A DNA stretch of 64,000 bases from an uncultured Flavobacteriaceae bacterium (GTDB taxonomy: Bacteria > Bacteroidota > Bacteroidia > Flavobacteriales > Flavobacteriaceae). Location: contig CANMRV010000002.1 in assembly GCA_947500435.1 (NCBI GenBank), forward strand, positions 682,001-746,000, given 5' to 3'. Shown in pieces: positions 18,972 through 28,377 of this stretch; positions within the stretch are counted from its first letter, which is position 1; the number at the start of each line of letters is the position of its first letter. The position numbers and the translations under genes were made by a program. Under the pieces are notes generated by a model that was not told the DNA's origin, made no database searches, and worked only from the letters and a program-made list of their open reading frames with translations.

Positions 18972-19859
18972 TTATTGAAACTCTGGCGGAACCTTATCAC
19001 GATGTTTCCAACGCTTATGACTCCATAAGTAGTGCTCTGGTTTTTCGTAAATCTGTTGTTCAGCGAGTGCTATGAATTTCTTGGTTATTTCATTAGGTTT
19101 GGTGTTCTTACCCGATAGGGTGATAGGAATAAACTCTGCCTCATAATAGCCACGCCTAACTTTTGACACTTTAAGAAATACCACAGCCAAATCTAATTTT
19201 CGGGCAAGTACTTCTGTGCCGTTGTAAATGGGCACCTTGATGCCCATGAATTTATCCCAGTAATGTGCATGAATGACCATAGGCGACTGGTCGCTGACCA
19301 TTCCGTAGATTGCTTTAGTATCACTTTTTTTATTCCGCATTACCGTTTTCACAGTTTCATGAGTAGTGATTAGCGTTGTATTCCATCGCGATCTAAAGTC
19401 CTTCACCAATTTGTCAAAGTATTTATTCGCTACACGTTGGTAAACTGCATAGCCCTTGCTCTTGACATAAAGATTTAAACTAACATTCCATTCCCAATTC
19501 GCATAATGCGAGCAAGGCACCAAAATACTTTTCTCTTTTTCAATTTCCTGAATGAGCTCAACATTCTTGATATGGTATCTCTTTTTGATATCTTCTTTTG
19601 AAAGGTTCATGGTTTTAACCATTTCCAGAAAGGTATCACACATATGTTGAAAGAACTCTTTTTGAATACGTTTGATTTCTTTTTCAGGCTTTTCTGGAAA
19701 AACCAATTTCAGGTTATCGTTGACTACTTTTTTTCGGTAGCCAACAACATGAAAAACCAAGAAAAATATGAAATCAGAGAAGAAGTAAAACGCGCGGTAG
19801 GGAAGTATCGAAATCAACCAAAGTGCAGGATACGCCAAAATAAATACAAGTAACTGCAT
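18972..19859 (-). CDS. LpxL/HtrB-family lipid A biosynthesis acyltransferase
   Basis: 295 residues from the ATG at 19859 (MQLLVFILAYPALWL). The longest frame starts at 19901, but the extra 14 residues run into the divergent rhomboid promoter region, and family members begin near the chosen Met. CSHYANWEW is the catalytic H-x4-D/E motif (here H-YANW-E) of lysophospholipid/lipid A late acyltransferases. One N-terminal membrane helix is visible. It transfers a secondary acyl chain in lipid A or acts on related lipids at the inner membrane. It ends convergently with glmM, 22 bases apart. Confidence 0.85.
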   Translation of the reverse strand: MQLLVFILAYPALWLISILPYRAFYFFSDFIFFLVFHVVGYRKKVVNDNLKLVFPEKPEKEIKRIQKEFFQHMCDTFLEMVKTMNLSKEDIKKRYHIKNVELIQEIEKEKSILVPCSHYANWEWNVSLNLYVKSKGYAVYQRVANKYFDKLVKDFRSRWNTTLITTHETVKTVMRNKKSDTKAIYGMVSDQSPMVIHAHYWDKFMGIKVPIYNGTEVLARKLDLAVVFLKVSKVRRGYYEAEFIPITLSGKNTKPNEITKKFIALAEQQIYEKPEHYLWSHKRWKHRDKVPPEFQ

Positions 19860-19919
19860 GCAAAGAATTAATGCCACAAATATAGTTATATTTGACTCCA
19901 AACCGAATAAGATATTTTG

Positions 19920-20570
19920 ATGGGTGGAATTGAATTAGTGACTTTAATAATAATAGGGCTCAATGCCCTTGTATCTTTTAAGGGGTTTAGTGATAGAGCG
20001 TTTTTCGAACGTTATAAGTTTGAAGTGGGCACCATAAAATCGGGGCAAAAAGACCGAATGCTTACTTCTGGTTTTCTGCATGTCGATATTTCGCATTTAC
20101 TTTTTAACATGATAACGCTTTACTTCTTTGCAGATGTAGTAATAAGTGGTTTTGGGCCAATCAAGTTCCTTATAATTTATTTTATTAGTTTGGTGGCGGG
20201 TAGCCTGCTCGCGCTTTTCTTCCACAAGGATGAACCGTACTACAGCGCTGTTGGAGCAAGTGGTGCCGTTACAGGTATATTGTACTCGGCCATTCTTCTG
20301 CAGCCAGGTATGGATTTGTTCATATATTTTATTCCTATCCCTATACCCGCATACGTTATCGGCATCGGTTATCTTTTGTATTCAATTTATGGAATGAAGA
20401 AGCGAATAGGAAATATTGGTCATACAGCCCATTTTGGTGGTGCCATAGGTGGTTATGCTGCAACCTTATTGTTCGATACTGATTTAATATTTACTTCCAC
20501 TCTCATGGTAATTCTTTTAGCTATTCCAATTATCCTATTATTTGTCATGGAAAAGATGGGAAAAATATAA
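19920..20570 (+). CDS. Rhomboid-family intramembrane serine protease
   Basis: 216 residues from ATG 19920 (an in-frame TTG precedes it at 19917). HVDISHLLFNMITLYFF (HxxxxHLxxNM) and SAVGASGAVTGIL carry the conserved His and the catalytic Ser of the GxSG motif. GHTAHFGGAIGGY holds the catalytic His. Six membrane segments are expected. It cleaves membrane proteins; its substrate is not evident. It is divergent from the acyltransferase gene, and a TATATTTG box lies at 19886-19893. Confidence 0.9.
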   Translation: MGGIELVTLIIIGLNALVSFKGFSDRAFFERYKFEVGTIKSGQKDRMLTSGFLHVDISHLLFNMITLYFFADVVISGFGPIKFLIIYFISLVAGSLLALFFHKDEPYYSAVGASGAVTGILYSAILLQPGMDLFIYFIPIPIPAYVIGIGYLLYSIYGMKKRIGNIGHTAHFGGAIGGYAATLLFDTDLIFTSTLMVILLAIPIILLFVMEKMGKI

Positions 20571-20639
20571 TTTTATCTACATCCTAAATCTTTGGAACCC
20601 CTATAAAAAGACAGGGAAAGCTGCATTTCATCGAAAATA

Positions 20640-20671
20640 TTGTAGGAAAATATACACTTTCTTTAAATTTG
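20640..20671 (+). promoter_or_regulatory. Promoter of the LVIVD-like lipoprotein gene
   Basis: TTG (20640-20642), a 21-base spacer and TAAATTTG (20664-20671) match the Bacteroidota consensus, 45 bases upstream of the ATG at 20717. Confidence 0.6.
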
Positions 20672-20716
20672 TCGTTCAGTTAGTCCCAAATCTAATTGTA
20701 TTAACCTATTTATCCA

Positions 20717-22354
20717 ATGAAAAAAGTCTCCCTAGCGGCTCTAGCCGTACTATTTTTTGCTGTGTCCTGTAGTGATGAAACTACTGTTTACAGCGACCCT
20801 CAAAGTGATATTTTACTCGAAAGTAGTCAAGCTGTACTCGAAAGTAGTATTGTTTATGACAATGCCGGTGTGATTGATATTACTGAAGAAGCGACACTTT
20901 CAGGGAAATCCTCAAAGAATGATGAAGACCAGCTTGCTGGTGATTACCCTTTAACTTTAGTTGCGCAGGTAGCTGCACCTTCACGCAGTGGCGCTGAAAA
21001 CCTAACTGCATCACACGTAGATTTAGTTGATGACTATGCCTATGTAGCCTATAATACCGTGGAGGATGGTTATTCTGGTGCGATTGACATTATTAATGTC
21101 AGCGATCCAACTAACCCAAGAATCACTAGCCGTGTTTATTATACGAATGCAGATATCAATTCTGTTAAGTATGAGAACGGATATGTCTATGCTGTTGGTG
21201 GATTCGATTCTGAGAAATCTGCTACCGTTGATTTTAACTCTTTCGTGGGAAAGATTCCCGTTTCCGGTGGAAGGTTTGACCTTAGCAATATAACTTACGG
21301 TTTTCAAGAAGGGTTTAATGCTACAGATGTTAAAACTACCGCGAATTCAATTTTGGTTACTAGCGGTAAAGATGGTTACCTAAAGTCATATTCTAAAAAT
21401 GATTTAAGTGCTGTCAATGAGGCTCCTTTTGCTGATTTACGGTCTATAGCAATTAACGGAAGTACCATTGCCGTATTGAATGCGACTGAAGGTGTTAGCA
21501 TCTTGGATAGTAATTTCAATATTACCAAGGAAATTTCAATAAGCTCTGATTTCGGGGATTTTAGTAAACGAACAATAGATTTCTCCGGAGAAAATATTAT
21601 TGTTGCAGAAGGCTCCCGAGGAGCTGGAATATATAATGCAAGCACAGGAAACTTAGTCGAGTATGTTCCAATTTTAATCAATCCTGAAGGGGTAGACCCG
21701 GCTAATGTTGTAACTAATGCCGTAGCTAAAAATGAAAATGTTCTTTTGATGGCGAATGGTGGTGCAGGACTGTGTTTATCGGAAGACCAAGGCGACAATA
21801 CAGACTTAGTTGGAATTATTGAACTATCTGGTTCAACAAATTTTGTTGCCTCTAAAGGCGATTACATCTTTGCAGCCTCAGGTAAATCAGGCTTACAGAT
21901 TATAAAATTGAATAGACCAAGCGACAGTCTTGAGGCAAGTTGTGCTGATATTCCAATTTATAGTGGTCAACGAAACCTGAATGTCAATGAAGGCGAAAAC
22001 TTGGCCTTCAGAGGTTCGAAAAGATTCAATAGTGTAAATGTAAGTGGTGAACTGCTATTATGTGGTTCATGGACTGTAAGCAATGACACTAACATTAATG
22101 ATAATGCCTCTTTCTCTATGAACGGTACTTATGTAGTAGGTAGAAACAATAAGAGAAAGGACATTAAGGTTAATGAGAATAGTATTTTTAGAGTCGAAGG
22201 TAATTTAACAATTTACGGTGACTTGATCTTGAACGATGGAGCTACTATAGAATTCTTAGGTAGTGATTCAGTTGTTAACATTTTTGGAGAAGTGAAAAAA
22301 GCTTCAACTGCCGAAGTCAAAGGAACTTTCGATGATGTTCGAAATAAATTCTAA
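20717..22354 (+). CDS. Surface lipoprotein with LVIVD-type beta-propeller and C-terminal beta-solenoid-like tail
   Basis: 545 residues. A lipobox ends at Cys18 (FFAVSC) and is followed by SDETT, an acidic stretch after the lipid Cys that often directs Bacteroidota lipoproteins to the surface. From about 70 to 400 the sequence has repeated blade-like units (HVDLVDDYAYVAY, GAIDIINVSDPTNPRI, SVKYENGYVYAVGG), as in LVIVD-repeat proteins. After about 420 the repeats change to short strands (NLNVNEGENLAFRG, NVSGELLLCG, NASFSMNGTYVVG) like a parallel beta-solenoid. The function is unknown; binding or adhesion is possible. It is a single-gene unit with its own promoter and terminator. Confidence 0.65.
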   Translation: MKKVSLAALAVLFFAVSCSDETTVYSDPQSDILLESSQAVLESSIVYDNAGVIDITEEATLSGKSSKNDEDQLAGDYPLTLVAQVAAPSRSGAENLTASHVDLVDDYAYVAYNTVEDGYSGAIDIINVSDPTNPRITSRVYYTNADINSVKYENGYVYAVGGFDSEKSATVDFNSFVGKIPVSGGRFDLSNITYGFQEGFNATDVKTTANSILVTSGKDGYLKSYSKNDLSAVNEAPFADLRSIAINGSTIAVLNATEGVSILDSNFNITKEISISSDFGDFSKRTIDFSGENIIVAEGSRGAGIYNASTGNLVEYVPILINPEGVDPANVVTNAVAKNENVLLMANGGAGLCLSEDQGDNTDLVGIIELSGSTNFVASKGDYIFAASGKSGLQIIKLNRPSDSLEASCADIPIYSGQRNLNVNEGENLAFRGSKRFNSVNVSGELLLCGSWTVSNDTNINDNASFSMNGTYVVGRNNKRKDIKVNENSIFRVEGNLTIYGDLILNDGATIEFLGSDSVVNIFGEVKKASTAEVKGTFDDVRNKF

Positions 22355-22375
22355 ACCAAATCTCAGATACAAACA

Positions 22376-22407
22376 AAAAGCCCTGATGAATTCTCATCAG
22401 GGCTTTT
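22376..22407. terminator. Rho-independent terminator, bidirectional
   Basis: AAAAGCCCTGATGA (22376-22389) pairs perfectly with TCATCAGGGCTTTT (22394-22407) around a 4-base loop. A T-rich tail follows on one side and an A-rich one on the other. It lies between the convergent genes ending at 22354 and 22428. Confidence 0.9.
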
Positions 22408-22427
22408 CTTTTCTATTAAACTTTTTT

Positions 22428-23552
22428 CTAATTGAGTAGCTCGGCCACCTTAGCTTCCAAATCATCTCCCCTAAGGTTTTTCGCTACGATAACTCCATTT
22501 TCATCCAATAGAAACGCGGCGGGAATTGCATCAACATTATACATCCTAGCAATAGGGTCGTTGAAGTATTGTACATGAGAAACGTGATTCCAAGTGAGTC
22601 CATCATCAGCAATGGCTTGTTTCCAATCCTCAGCTTTTCTATCTAAAGAAACACCAACGATATTCAATCCTTTGTCATGGTACTTTTTGTAAACAGCAAC
22701 TACGTTAGGGTTTTCCATGCGACAAGGTTTACACCATGCTGCCCAAAAGTCAACCAAAGTAACTTTACCAAGCATGTCTTTAAGAGCTAATTGTTCTCCA
22801 TTTATCCCAGGTGCCGTAAACTCAGGTGCTTTTACTCCAACTGCGGTTGCTTTATCTTTTTCTGCTTTTGCGTTTATGGCATCTAGCTGTTCTAAAATCT
22901 TCTTAGCTACCGTTGTTTCCTTTATTTCTGGAGTGAAGGAATCAAAAATAGCTTGCACTTCTTCAGCTTCAATGCTTCTTCTAGCAATCGCATTCTCCAA
23001 TAATAAAGCGGAAATCAATGCATTTGGATTTGTCTTAATGAAATCCCTTTCAAAGGTTTTGGCCTCTTCCTGAAAATCATTCATTTCATCACGGAGAGAA
23101 GCCAAAGCAGTCTCATTTCCACTTGCGGCCTGCATATCCTCTTGAATAGCGATCGCTTGCCTTGACATCGATTGCATTTTCTTCATATACGTGGAAAAAA
23201 AATCGTTTTGAGGAGTTCCCTTTACAGTGGCCAGCCCTAAACTATCCTTGTGCGCAGTTATTTCAATTTCTCCGTTCTCAATCACAACGGCTCTATAACC
23301 CTGTAATTTATCTATGAAGATATAATGCACATCAAGAATTCCGGCCTGACCGGTAAACACGAACTTACCATCCTGTACTTCTGTAGTATCAACGTCAATA
23401 GGCTGTCTGTCTTCTCCTTGTCTCTTCAAAAAGACTTTAGTGCCATTTTCTACCTCTCCTGTTAGAGTTCCTTCAATTGTATAACCATCGGGAGTTTGAT
23501 TACAAGCAACTAAAGCAATCAAAATGCTTAGGGATAAAATAATTTTCTTCAT
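22428..23552 (-). CDS. TlpA-like thioredoxin lipoprotein with DUF4369 domain
   Basis: 374 residues. A lipobox ends at Cys17 (IALVAC). Residues about 25-120 form the DUF4369 beta domain (YTIEGTLTGEVENGTKVFLKR). A helical linker runs to about 235. The thioredoxin fold contains WAAWCKPCRME with the redox pair Cys274-x2-Cys277 and a cis-Pro loop at VDAIPAAFLLD. It reduces or isomerises disulfides in the periplasm or supports cytochrome maturation; the partner is not in the window. Confidence 0.9.
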   Translation of the reverse strand: MKKIILSLSILIALVACNQTPDGYTIEGTLTGEVENGTKVFLKRQGEDRQPIDVDTTEVQDGKFVFTGQAGILDVHYIFIDKLQGYRAVVIENGEIEITAHKDSLGLATVKGTPQNDFFSTYMKKMQSMSRQAIAIQEDMQAASGNETALASLRDEMNDFQEEAKTFERDFIKTNPNALISALLLENAIARRSIEAEEVQAIFDSFTPEIKETTVAKKILEQLDAINAKAEKDKATAVGVKAPEFTAPGINGEQLALKDMLGKVTLVDFWAAWCKPCRMENPNVVAVYKKYHDKGLNIVGVSLDRKAEDWKQAIADDGLTWNHVSHVQYFNDPIARMYNVDAIPAAFLLDENGVIVAKNLRGDDLEAKVAELLN

Positions 23553-23596
23553 TGTATTTCTTTATTTAGGGCAAATGTAGTTATTAATACTAGGAC

Positions 23597-23632
23597 AAAA
23601 AAAGCCCTTCACCGAATTTGACGAAGGGCTTT
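23597..23632 (-). terminator. Rho-independent terminator of the barrel gene
   Basis: AAAGCCCTTC (23601-23610) and GAAGGGCTTT (23623-23632) form a 10-base stem. On the minus strand it is followed by a run of T residues (23597-23603). It lies 24 bases beyond the stop of the gene at 23656-24174. Confidence 0.85.
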
Positions 23633-23655
23633 CTAAAGATTTTATTTACTTCCTA

Positions 23656-24174
23656 TTAGAACTGGTAGCGTATGCCAAGTCCAACATCAAAGTCGAATCT
23701 ATCATCAAAACTACCATATCCCAAGACTCCTATTTCTGGACGAATGTCTAGAGAAATCAATAGTGGTAAATTGTCAAAATTAAATTCTACACCCACATCT
23801 CCTGCTGCCAATACAAACAGTCCACCATCAGGTTGAATAATAACGTTTGAATTATTTGGGTCGGGTCCGGGTTCAAATTTTGCTGTGCCAGCGCCGCCTC
23901 CAAATCCATAATACCAGTTAAACCCACCGCTGATATTTCCAATCCATTGAAAAAGGGCAACCGCCTTGAAGGCATCGTATTCGCGACTATCACGATACCC
24001 GAAATCGATTTCTGTACGAGTGTATCTTCCAAGTGACTTTTGGTAAGAGAATTCAGCTCCGAATCCATCACTATCTCCGAGCCGAAGGCCAAAGGCGTGA
24101 TTTGAAATTTCTTGTGCGCTTAATGAAGTTGAAATTAGAAAAATGGCCAGGGCGAATAATTTTGTGATTTTCAT
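23656..24174 (-). CDS. Small outer-membrane beta-barrel protein
   Basis: 172 residues with a signal peptide (1-20, SLSAQ). Alternating hydrophobic and polar residues with many Gly and aromatic positions (NHAFGLRLGDSDGFGAEFSYQKSL, GGFNWYYGFGGGAG) and a C-terminus GLGIRYQF ending in Phe fit an eight-stranded outer-membrane barrel of the OmpX/OmpW size class. The transported molecule, if any, is unknown. It has its own terminator and seems to be a single-gene unit. Confidence 0.75.
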   Translation of the reverse strand: MKITKLFALAIFLISTSLSAQEISNHAFGLRLGDSDGFGAEFSYQKSLGRYTRTEIDFGYRDSREYDAFKAVALFQWIGNISGGFNWYYGFGGGAGTAKFEPGPDPNNSNVIIQPDGGLFVLAAGDVGVEFNFDNLPLLISLDIRPEIGVLGYGSFDDRFDFDVGLGIRYQF

Positions 24175-24270
24175 AATGTTCTTTGGATTAAGTTCTAGTT
24201 TTCAATTTGGCTCTTTATATCTTTGCTCTAAACTTGAAAACTTCAATAAGTACCCAAAAATTGTTCCGAA

Positions 24271-27180
24271 TTGAATAAAATTTTGATAAAAGAATTAGCA
24301 CAGAGCCTTGAGGGAGAACTCAAAATCGATGACCTGAGCAAAACGCTATACGCAACTGACGCCTCTGTTTATCGTAAGATTCCGCTGGCAGTTGCCTTCC
24401 CCAAAACGATTCGAGATATTCAAAAATTGGTGCAATTTGCTACTCATAATAGAGTCGGATTAATACCTAGGGCAGCAGGTACTTCTTTGGCAGGGCAATG
24501 TGTGGGAGATGGAATTGTCGTTGACACCTCTAAACACTTCACAGAAATTCTCGCATTGGACAAAGAAAAAAAACTGATTACTGTGCAACCGGGAGTTATT
24601 AGAGATGAGCTCAATCAATATTTAAAGCAACATGGATTGTTCTTTGGGCCTAATACTTCTACCTCAAATAGATGTATGATTGGTGGAATGGTCGGGAACA
24701 ATTCTTCAGGCACCACATCAATTCAATACGGAGTAACTCGCGACAAGATAGTGGCGATGAAAACTGTACTGTCAGATGGTAGTGAAGTGGTTTTTAGGTC
24801 CCTTTCCAAGAAAGAATTCGAAGCAAAACCTCATGGAAATACATTTGAAGCTTCACTTTATAGAGACGTAATTAAAGAGCTGTCTGATAAAAGTATACAA
24901 AATGAAATACTATCAGAATTTCCTAAAGAAAGTATTCATAGAAGAAATACGGGCTACGCGGTTGATGAGCTCTTAAAATCAAATGTTTTCGGGGATGTTG
25001 CTGAGGATTTTAATTTGTGTAAACTCCTTAGCGGAAGTGAAGGAACATTGGCCTTTACAACCGCTATTACACTGCAATTAGACGACCTTCCACCAGCACT
25101 CTCTGCAATGGTGGTTACTCATTACAATACTTTAGAAGATTGTTTAAGTGACGTTGCGCCGACAATGCAGCATAGTTTGCACACCTGCGAGATGATGGAT
25201 AATGTCATTTTGGACTGTACCAAAAACAACAAACAGCAGTTGGTGAATCGGTTTTTTGTAGAAGGAGATCCGGCTGCGCTGCTTATGCTTGAAGTAAAGG
25301 CGGAGACCGAAGAAGATTTGGAAAAGCAGCTTTCCAAATTACAGGAAACGATTAAAGATTCTGGATTGAGTTATGCTAGTCCAGTGCTTTTCAATGATGA
25401 TATAAGCAAAGCCATTGAATTGCGAAAAGCAGGTTTGGGGCTATTAGGAAATATGGTGGGTGACCGCAAAGCAGTTGCTTGTATTGAGGATACGGCGGTT
25501 GCCCTAGAGGATTTGAAGGATTTCATTGGAGAGTTTTCCCAAATCATGAAGGGTTATAATCAAGAAGCGGTGTATTATGCGCATGCAGGGGCAGGAGAAC
25601 TACATCTGAGACCTATTCTAAACCTAAAGAAGAAGGAAGATGTTTCGCTTTTTAGAGCAATTACCACGGATGTTGCAAAGTTGACGAAAAAATACAAAGG
25701 CTCTTTTAGCGGAGAACATGGTGACGGTATCGTTCGAGCAGAATTCATTCCACTGATGATTGGTGAGAAGAATTACGAATTGCTCAAACGCATTAAGAAT
25801 TACTTTGATCCACATAATATTTTTAATCCAGGGAAGATTGTTGATGCCTATCCCATGGATGAATCTTTGCGTTATGAGATTGACCGAACAGAGCCTAAAG
25901 TGGAAACACTTATGGATTTCTCAGATAGCGAAGGAATCCTTAAAGCAGCTGAAAAGTGTAATGGGAGCGGAGATTGTCGTAAGACTGAGAAAATGGCTGG
26001 AGCGATGTGTCCGAGTTATCATGCGACACGAGATGAAAAGCATACTACCCGCGGCAGAGCGAATGCGCTACGTGAGTTTTTGACGACATCAGAAGAAAAG
26101 AACAAGTTCAACCAAAAGGAATTGAAAGAGGTTTTTGATTTATGTCTGAGCTGCAAGGCATGTGCAAGCGAATGTCCTAGTAATGTAGATGTAGCAACTT
26201 TAAAGACAGAATTTCTATATCAATACCAGGAAGCGAACGGATACCCGTTGCGAAGTAAATTGTTTGCTCACAATACCAAATTAAATAAGATGGGAAGCTC
26301 CGTTGCAGGACTTACTAATCGCATTTATGATTCAGGACTATTAGGTGGCCTACTTAAAAAAACTGCTGGCGTTGCACAAGAAAGGACCCTTCCCAAAGTT
26401 TATAGTTTTGATTTCGATAAACATATACAAATAATTAAAAAACAATATACTGCATCAAAAAATAGTGTGGTTTTATACATCGATGAGTTTACGAATTACC
26501 TTGATATTGAATTAGGCAAAGACGCTATAGAACTATTGACCCGATTGGGTTATGATGTTACCTTGTTTTATGGTGAAAGTGGTAGAACCTATTTGTCAAA
26601 AGGCTTTTTGAAGCAGGCAAAGAAACTGGCACTAGTAAATATTCCACAATTAAAAACATTTGCGGATAAAGGGCTTCCAGTAATCGGATTGGAGCCTTCT
26701 GCAGTTTTGACATTCAGAGATGAATACAAACGATTGTCAAATGATAAAGAAGCTACCGATGCAATCGCCAAAAATGCTTTTCTTTTAGAGGAATTCCTAT
26801 CCCAAGAAATTGAAAAAGAAAATATTACGAAGGAGCAGTTCACCAAAGAAGCCAAAACGGTAAAGATACATGGACACTGTCACCAGAAAGCTTTGAGCAA
26901 TCAAAAGGTGACCTTTGATGTTTTAAACCTTCCTGAGAACTATACGGTTTCTATAATAAGTTCAGGTTGCTGTGGGATGGCGGGTTCTTTTGGCTATGAG
27001 AAAGAGCATTATGCGGTGAGTATGCAAATAGGAGAGTTGAAGCTGTTCCCGTCTATACGGAAATCTGAAGAAGATGTTATTATTTCAGCAAACGGGACAA
27101 GCTGTAGGCATCAAATATATGATGGAACGAAGCGAAAGGCTTTGCATCCTGTAACCATATTAAAAGAAGCCTTAGTGTAA
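24271..27180 (+). CDS. FAD-linked oxidase fused to (4Fe-4S) domain (D-lactate/glycolate dehydrogenase-like, YdiJ type)
   Basis: 969 residues from a TTG start; no ATG is available nearby and the N-terminus aligns naturally with the family. A PCMH FAD-binding domain covers about 30-265 (PRAAGTSLAGQCVGDGIVVDTSKH, GGMVGNNSSGTTSIQYG). The FAD oxidase C-terminal domain reaches to about 530, with SGEHGDGIVRAEFI. A ferredoxin-like segment has CNGSGDC and CLSCKACASECP, and a CCG domain ends the protein (GHCHQKALSN, SSGCCGMAGSFG). This order is that of YdiJ-like 2-hydroxyacid dehydrogenases. The substrate is not certain. The next gene, aroC, has its own promoter. Confidence 0.9.
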   Translation: MNKILIKELAQSLEGELKIDDLSKTLYATDASVYRKIPLAVAFPKTIRDIQKLVQFATHNRVGLIPRAAGTSLAGQCVGDGIVVDTSKHFTEILALDKEKKLITVQPGVIRDELNQYLKQHGLFFGPNTSTSNRCMIGGMVGNNSSGTTSIQYGVTRDKIVAMKTVLSDGSEVVFRSLSKKEFEAKPHGNTFEASLYRDVIKELSDKSIQNEILSEFPKESIHRRNTGYAVDELLKSNVFGDVAEDFNLCKLLSGSEGTLAFTTAITLQLDDLPPALSAMVVTHYNTLEDCLSDVAPTMQHSLHTCEMMDNVILDCTKNNKQQLVNRFFVEGDPAALLMLEVKAETEEDLEKQLSKLQETIKDSGLSYASPVLFNDDISKAIELRKAGLGLLGNMVGDRKAVACIEDTAVALEDLKDFIGEFSQIMKGYNQEAVYYAHAGAGELHLRPILNLKKKEDVSLFRAITTDVAKLTKKYKGSFSGEHGDGIVRAEFIPLMIGEKNYELLKRIKNYFDPHNIFNPGKIVDAYPMDESLRYEIDRTEPKVETLMDFSDSEGILKAAEKCNGSGDCRKTEKMAGAMCPSYHATRDEKHTTRGRANALREFLTTSEEKNKFNQKELKEVFDLCLSCKACASECPSNVDVATLKTEFLYQYQEANGYPLRSKLFAHNTKLNKMGSSVAGLTNRIYDSGLLGGLLKKTAGVAQERTLPKVYSFDFDKHIQIIKKQYTASKNSVVLYIDEFTNYLDIELGKDAIELLTRLGYDVTLFYGESGRTYLSKGFLKQAKKLALVNIPQLKTFADKGLPVIGLEPSAVLTFRDEYKRLSNDKEATDAIAKNAFLLEEFLSQEIEKENITKEQFTKEAKTVKIHGHCHQKALSNQKVTFDVLNLPENYTVSIISSGCCGMAGSFGYEKEHYAVSMQIGELKLFPSIRKSEEDVIISANGTSCRHQIYDGTKRKALHPVTILKEALV

Positions 27181-27195
27181 TGTAACGGGCTCCTT

Positions 27196-27226
27196 TTGGA
27201 AGGCAATTATTTAAGATTTACCTTTG
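27196..27226 (+). promoter_or_regulatory. Promoter of aroC
   Basis: TTG (27196-27198), a 20-base spacer and TACCTTTG (27219-27226) match the Bacteroidota consensus, 22 bases before the ATG at 27249. Confidence 0.6.
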
Positions 27227-27248
27227 CGAACCACTTTTAACCAATCAA

Positions 27249-28313
27249 ATGGCTGGAAATATCTTCGGAAACCTTTTTAAACTTACAACTTTTGGAGAAT
27301 CGCATGGTGTCGCTATCGGCGGTGTTTTAGATGGATGTCCATCAGGATTAGAAATCGACCTTGATGCTATCCAAAATGAGCTGGATCGAAGAAAACCAGG
27401 GCAGTCTGCAATAGTAACCCAAAGGAAAGAACCAGATACAGTTGAATTTTACTCCGGAATTTTTGAAGGAAAAACAACAGGAACACCAATCGGATTTGCT
27501 ATTCACAATACCAATCAAAAGTCCCACGATTATTCTCATATTAAAGATTCCTATCGCCCTTCGCATGCTGATTATGTCTATGACCAGAAATACGGGATTA
27601 GAGATTACAGAGGTGGCGGACGTAGCTCTGCAAGAGAAACAGCAAGTAGAGTAGTGGCCGGTGCAATTGCCAAACAGATGCTTGCTGGAATCAAAATCAA
27701 CGCGTTTGTATCACAAGTTGGTGATATGCGTTTAGCAAAAGACTACAAAGACCTAGACTTATCGCTAACAGAATCAAATGATGTTCGTTGTCCAGATCCT
27801 GAGATGGCAGCTCAAATGGAAGCGTGCATCAAGGCCGTCCGAAAAGAAGGCGATACTATTGGCGGAATTATTACTTGCGTGATTCAAAATGTCCCAGTCG
27901 GATTGGGAGAACCGGTTTTCGATAAACTTCATGCTGAATTAGGTAAAGCCATGCTCTCCATCAATGCTGTAAAAGGTTTTGAATACGGAAGCGGATTCGA
28001 AGGTGTAAAAATGAAAGGCAGTGCTCATAATGACCAATTCAATTCCGACGGAAGCACAAAAACCAATCACAGCGGAGGTGTTCAAGGCGGAATAAGTAAT
28101 GGTATGGACGTTTACTTCAATGTTGCTTTCAAGCCAGTAGCAACTGTAATCCAAGGTTACGAAACCATAGATAAAGATGGTAATATGGTGCAAACCCAAG
28201 GAAAAGGCAGACATGACCCTTGTGTGGTTCCTCGCGCTGTTCCTATTGTAGAGGCCATGGCAGCCCTTGTTTTAGCTGATTACACCCTACTGAATCGTGC
28301 TGTTAAATTATAG
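27249..28313 (+). CDS. aroC: Chorismate synthase
   Basis: 354 residues. [39 protein letters not shown] and [27 protein letters not shown] are the three classical chorismate synthase signatures. It converts 5-enolpyruvylshikimate-3-phosphate to chorismate with reduced FMN, the last common step of aromatic amino acid synthesis. No other aro genes are in the window. It is followed 64 bases later by the symporter gene. Confidence 0.97.
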   Translation: MAGNIFGNLFKLTTFGESHGVAIGGVLDGCPSGLEIDLDAIQNELDRRKPGQSAIVTQRKEPDTVEFYSGIFEGKTTGTPIGFAIHNTNQKSHDYSHIKDSYRPSHADYVYDQKYGIRDYRGGGRSSARETASRVVAGAIAKQMLAGIKINAFVSQVGDMRLAKDYKDLDLSLTESNDVRCPDPEMAAQMEACIKAVRKEGDTIGGIITCVIQNVPVGLGEPVFDKLHAELGKAMLSINAVKGFEYGSGFEGVKMKGSAHNDQFNSDGSTKTNHSGGVQGGISNGMDVYFNVAFKPVATVIQGYETIDKDGNMVQTQGKGRHDPCVVPRAVPIVEAMAALVLADYTLLNRAVKL

Positions 28314-28377
28314 TTTTTCTTTTCTAGAAATTTTCCATTCAAAATAGTATCTTACTTCCCTAAACCAACTTGGATTT

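Noticed and set aside
20542..20772. Plus-strand frame of 76 codons overlapping the ends of the rhomboid and lipoprotein genes
   Set aside because: It overlaps both real genes in another frame, has no family features, and the lipoprotein promoter lies inside it.
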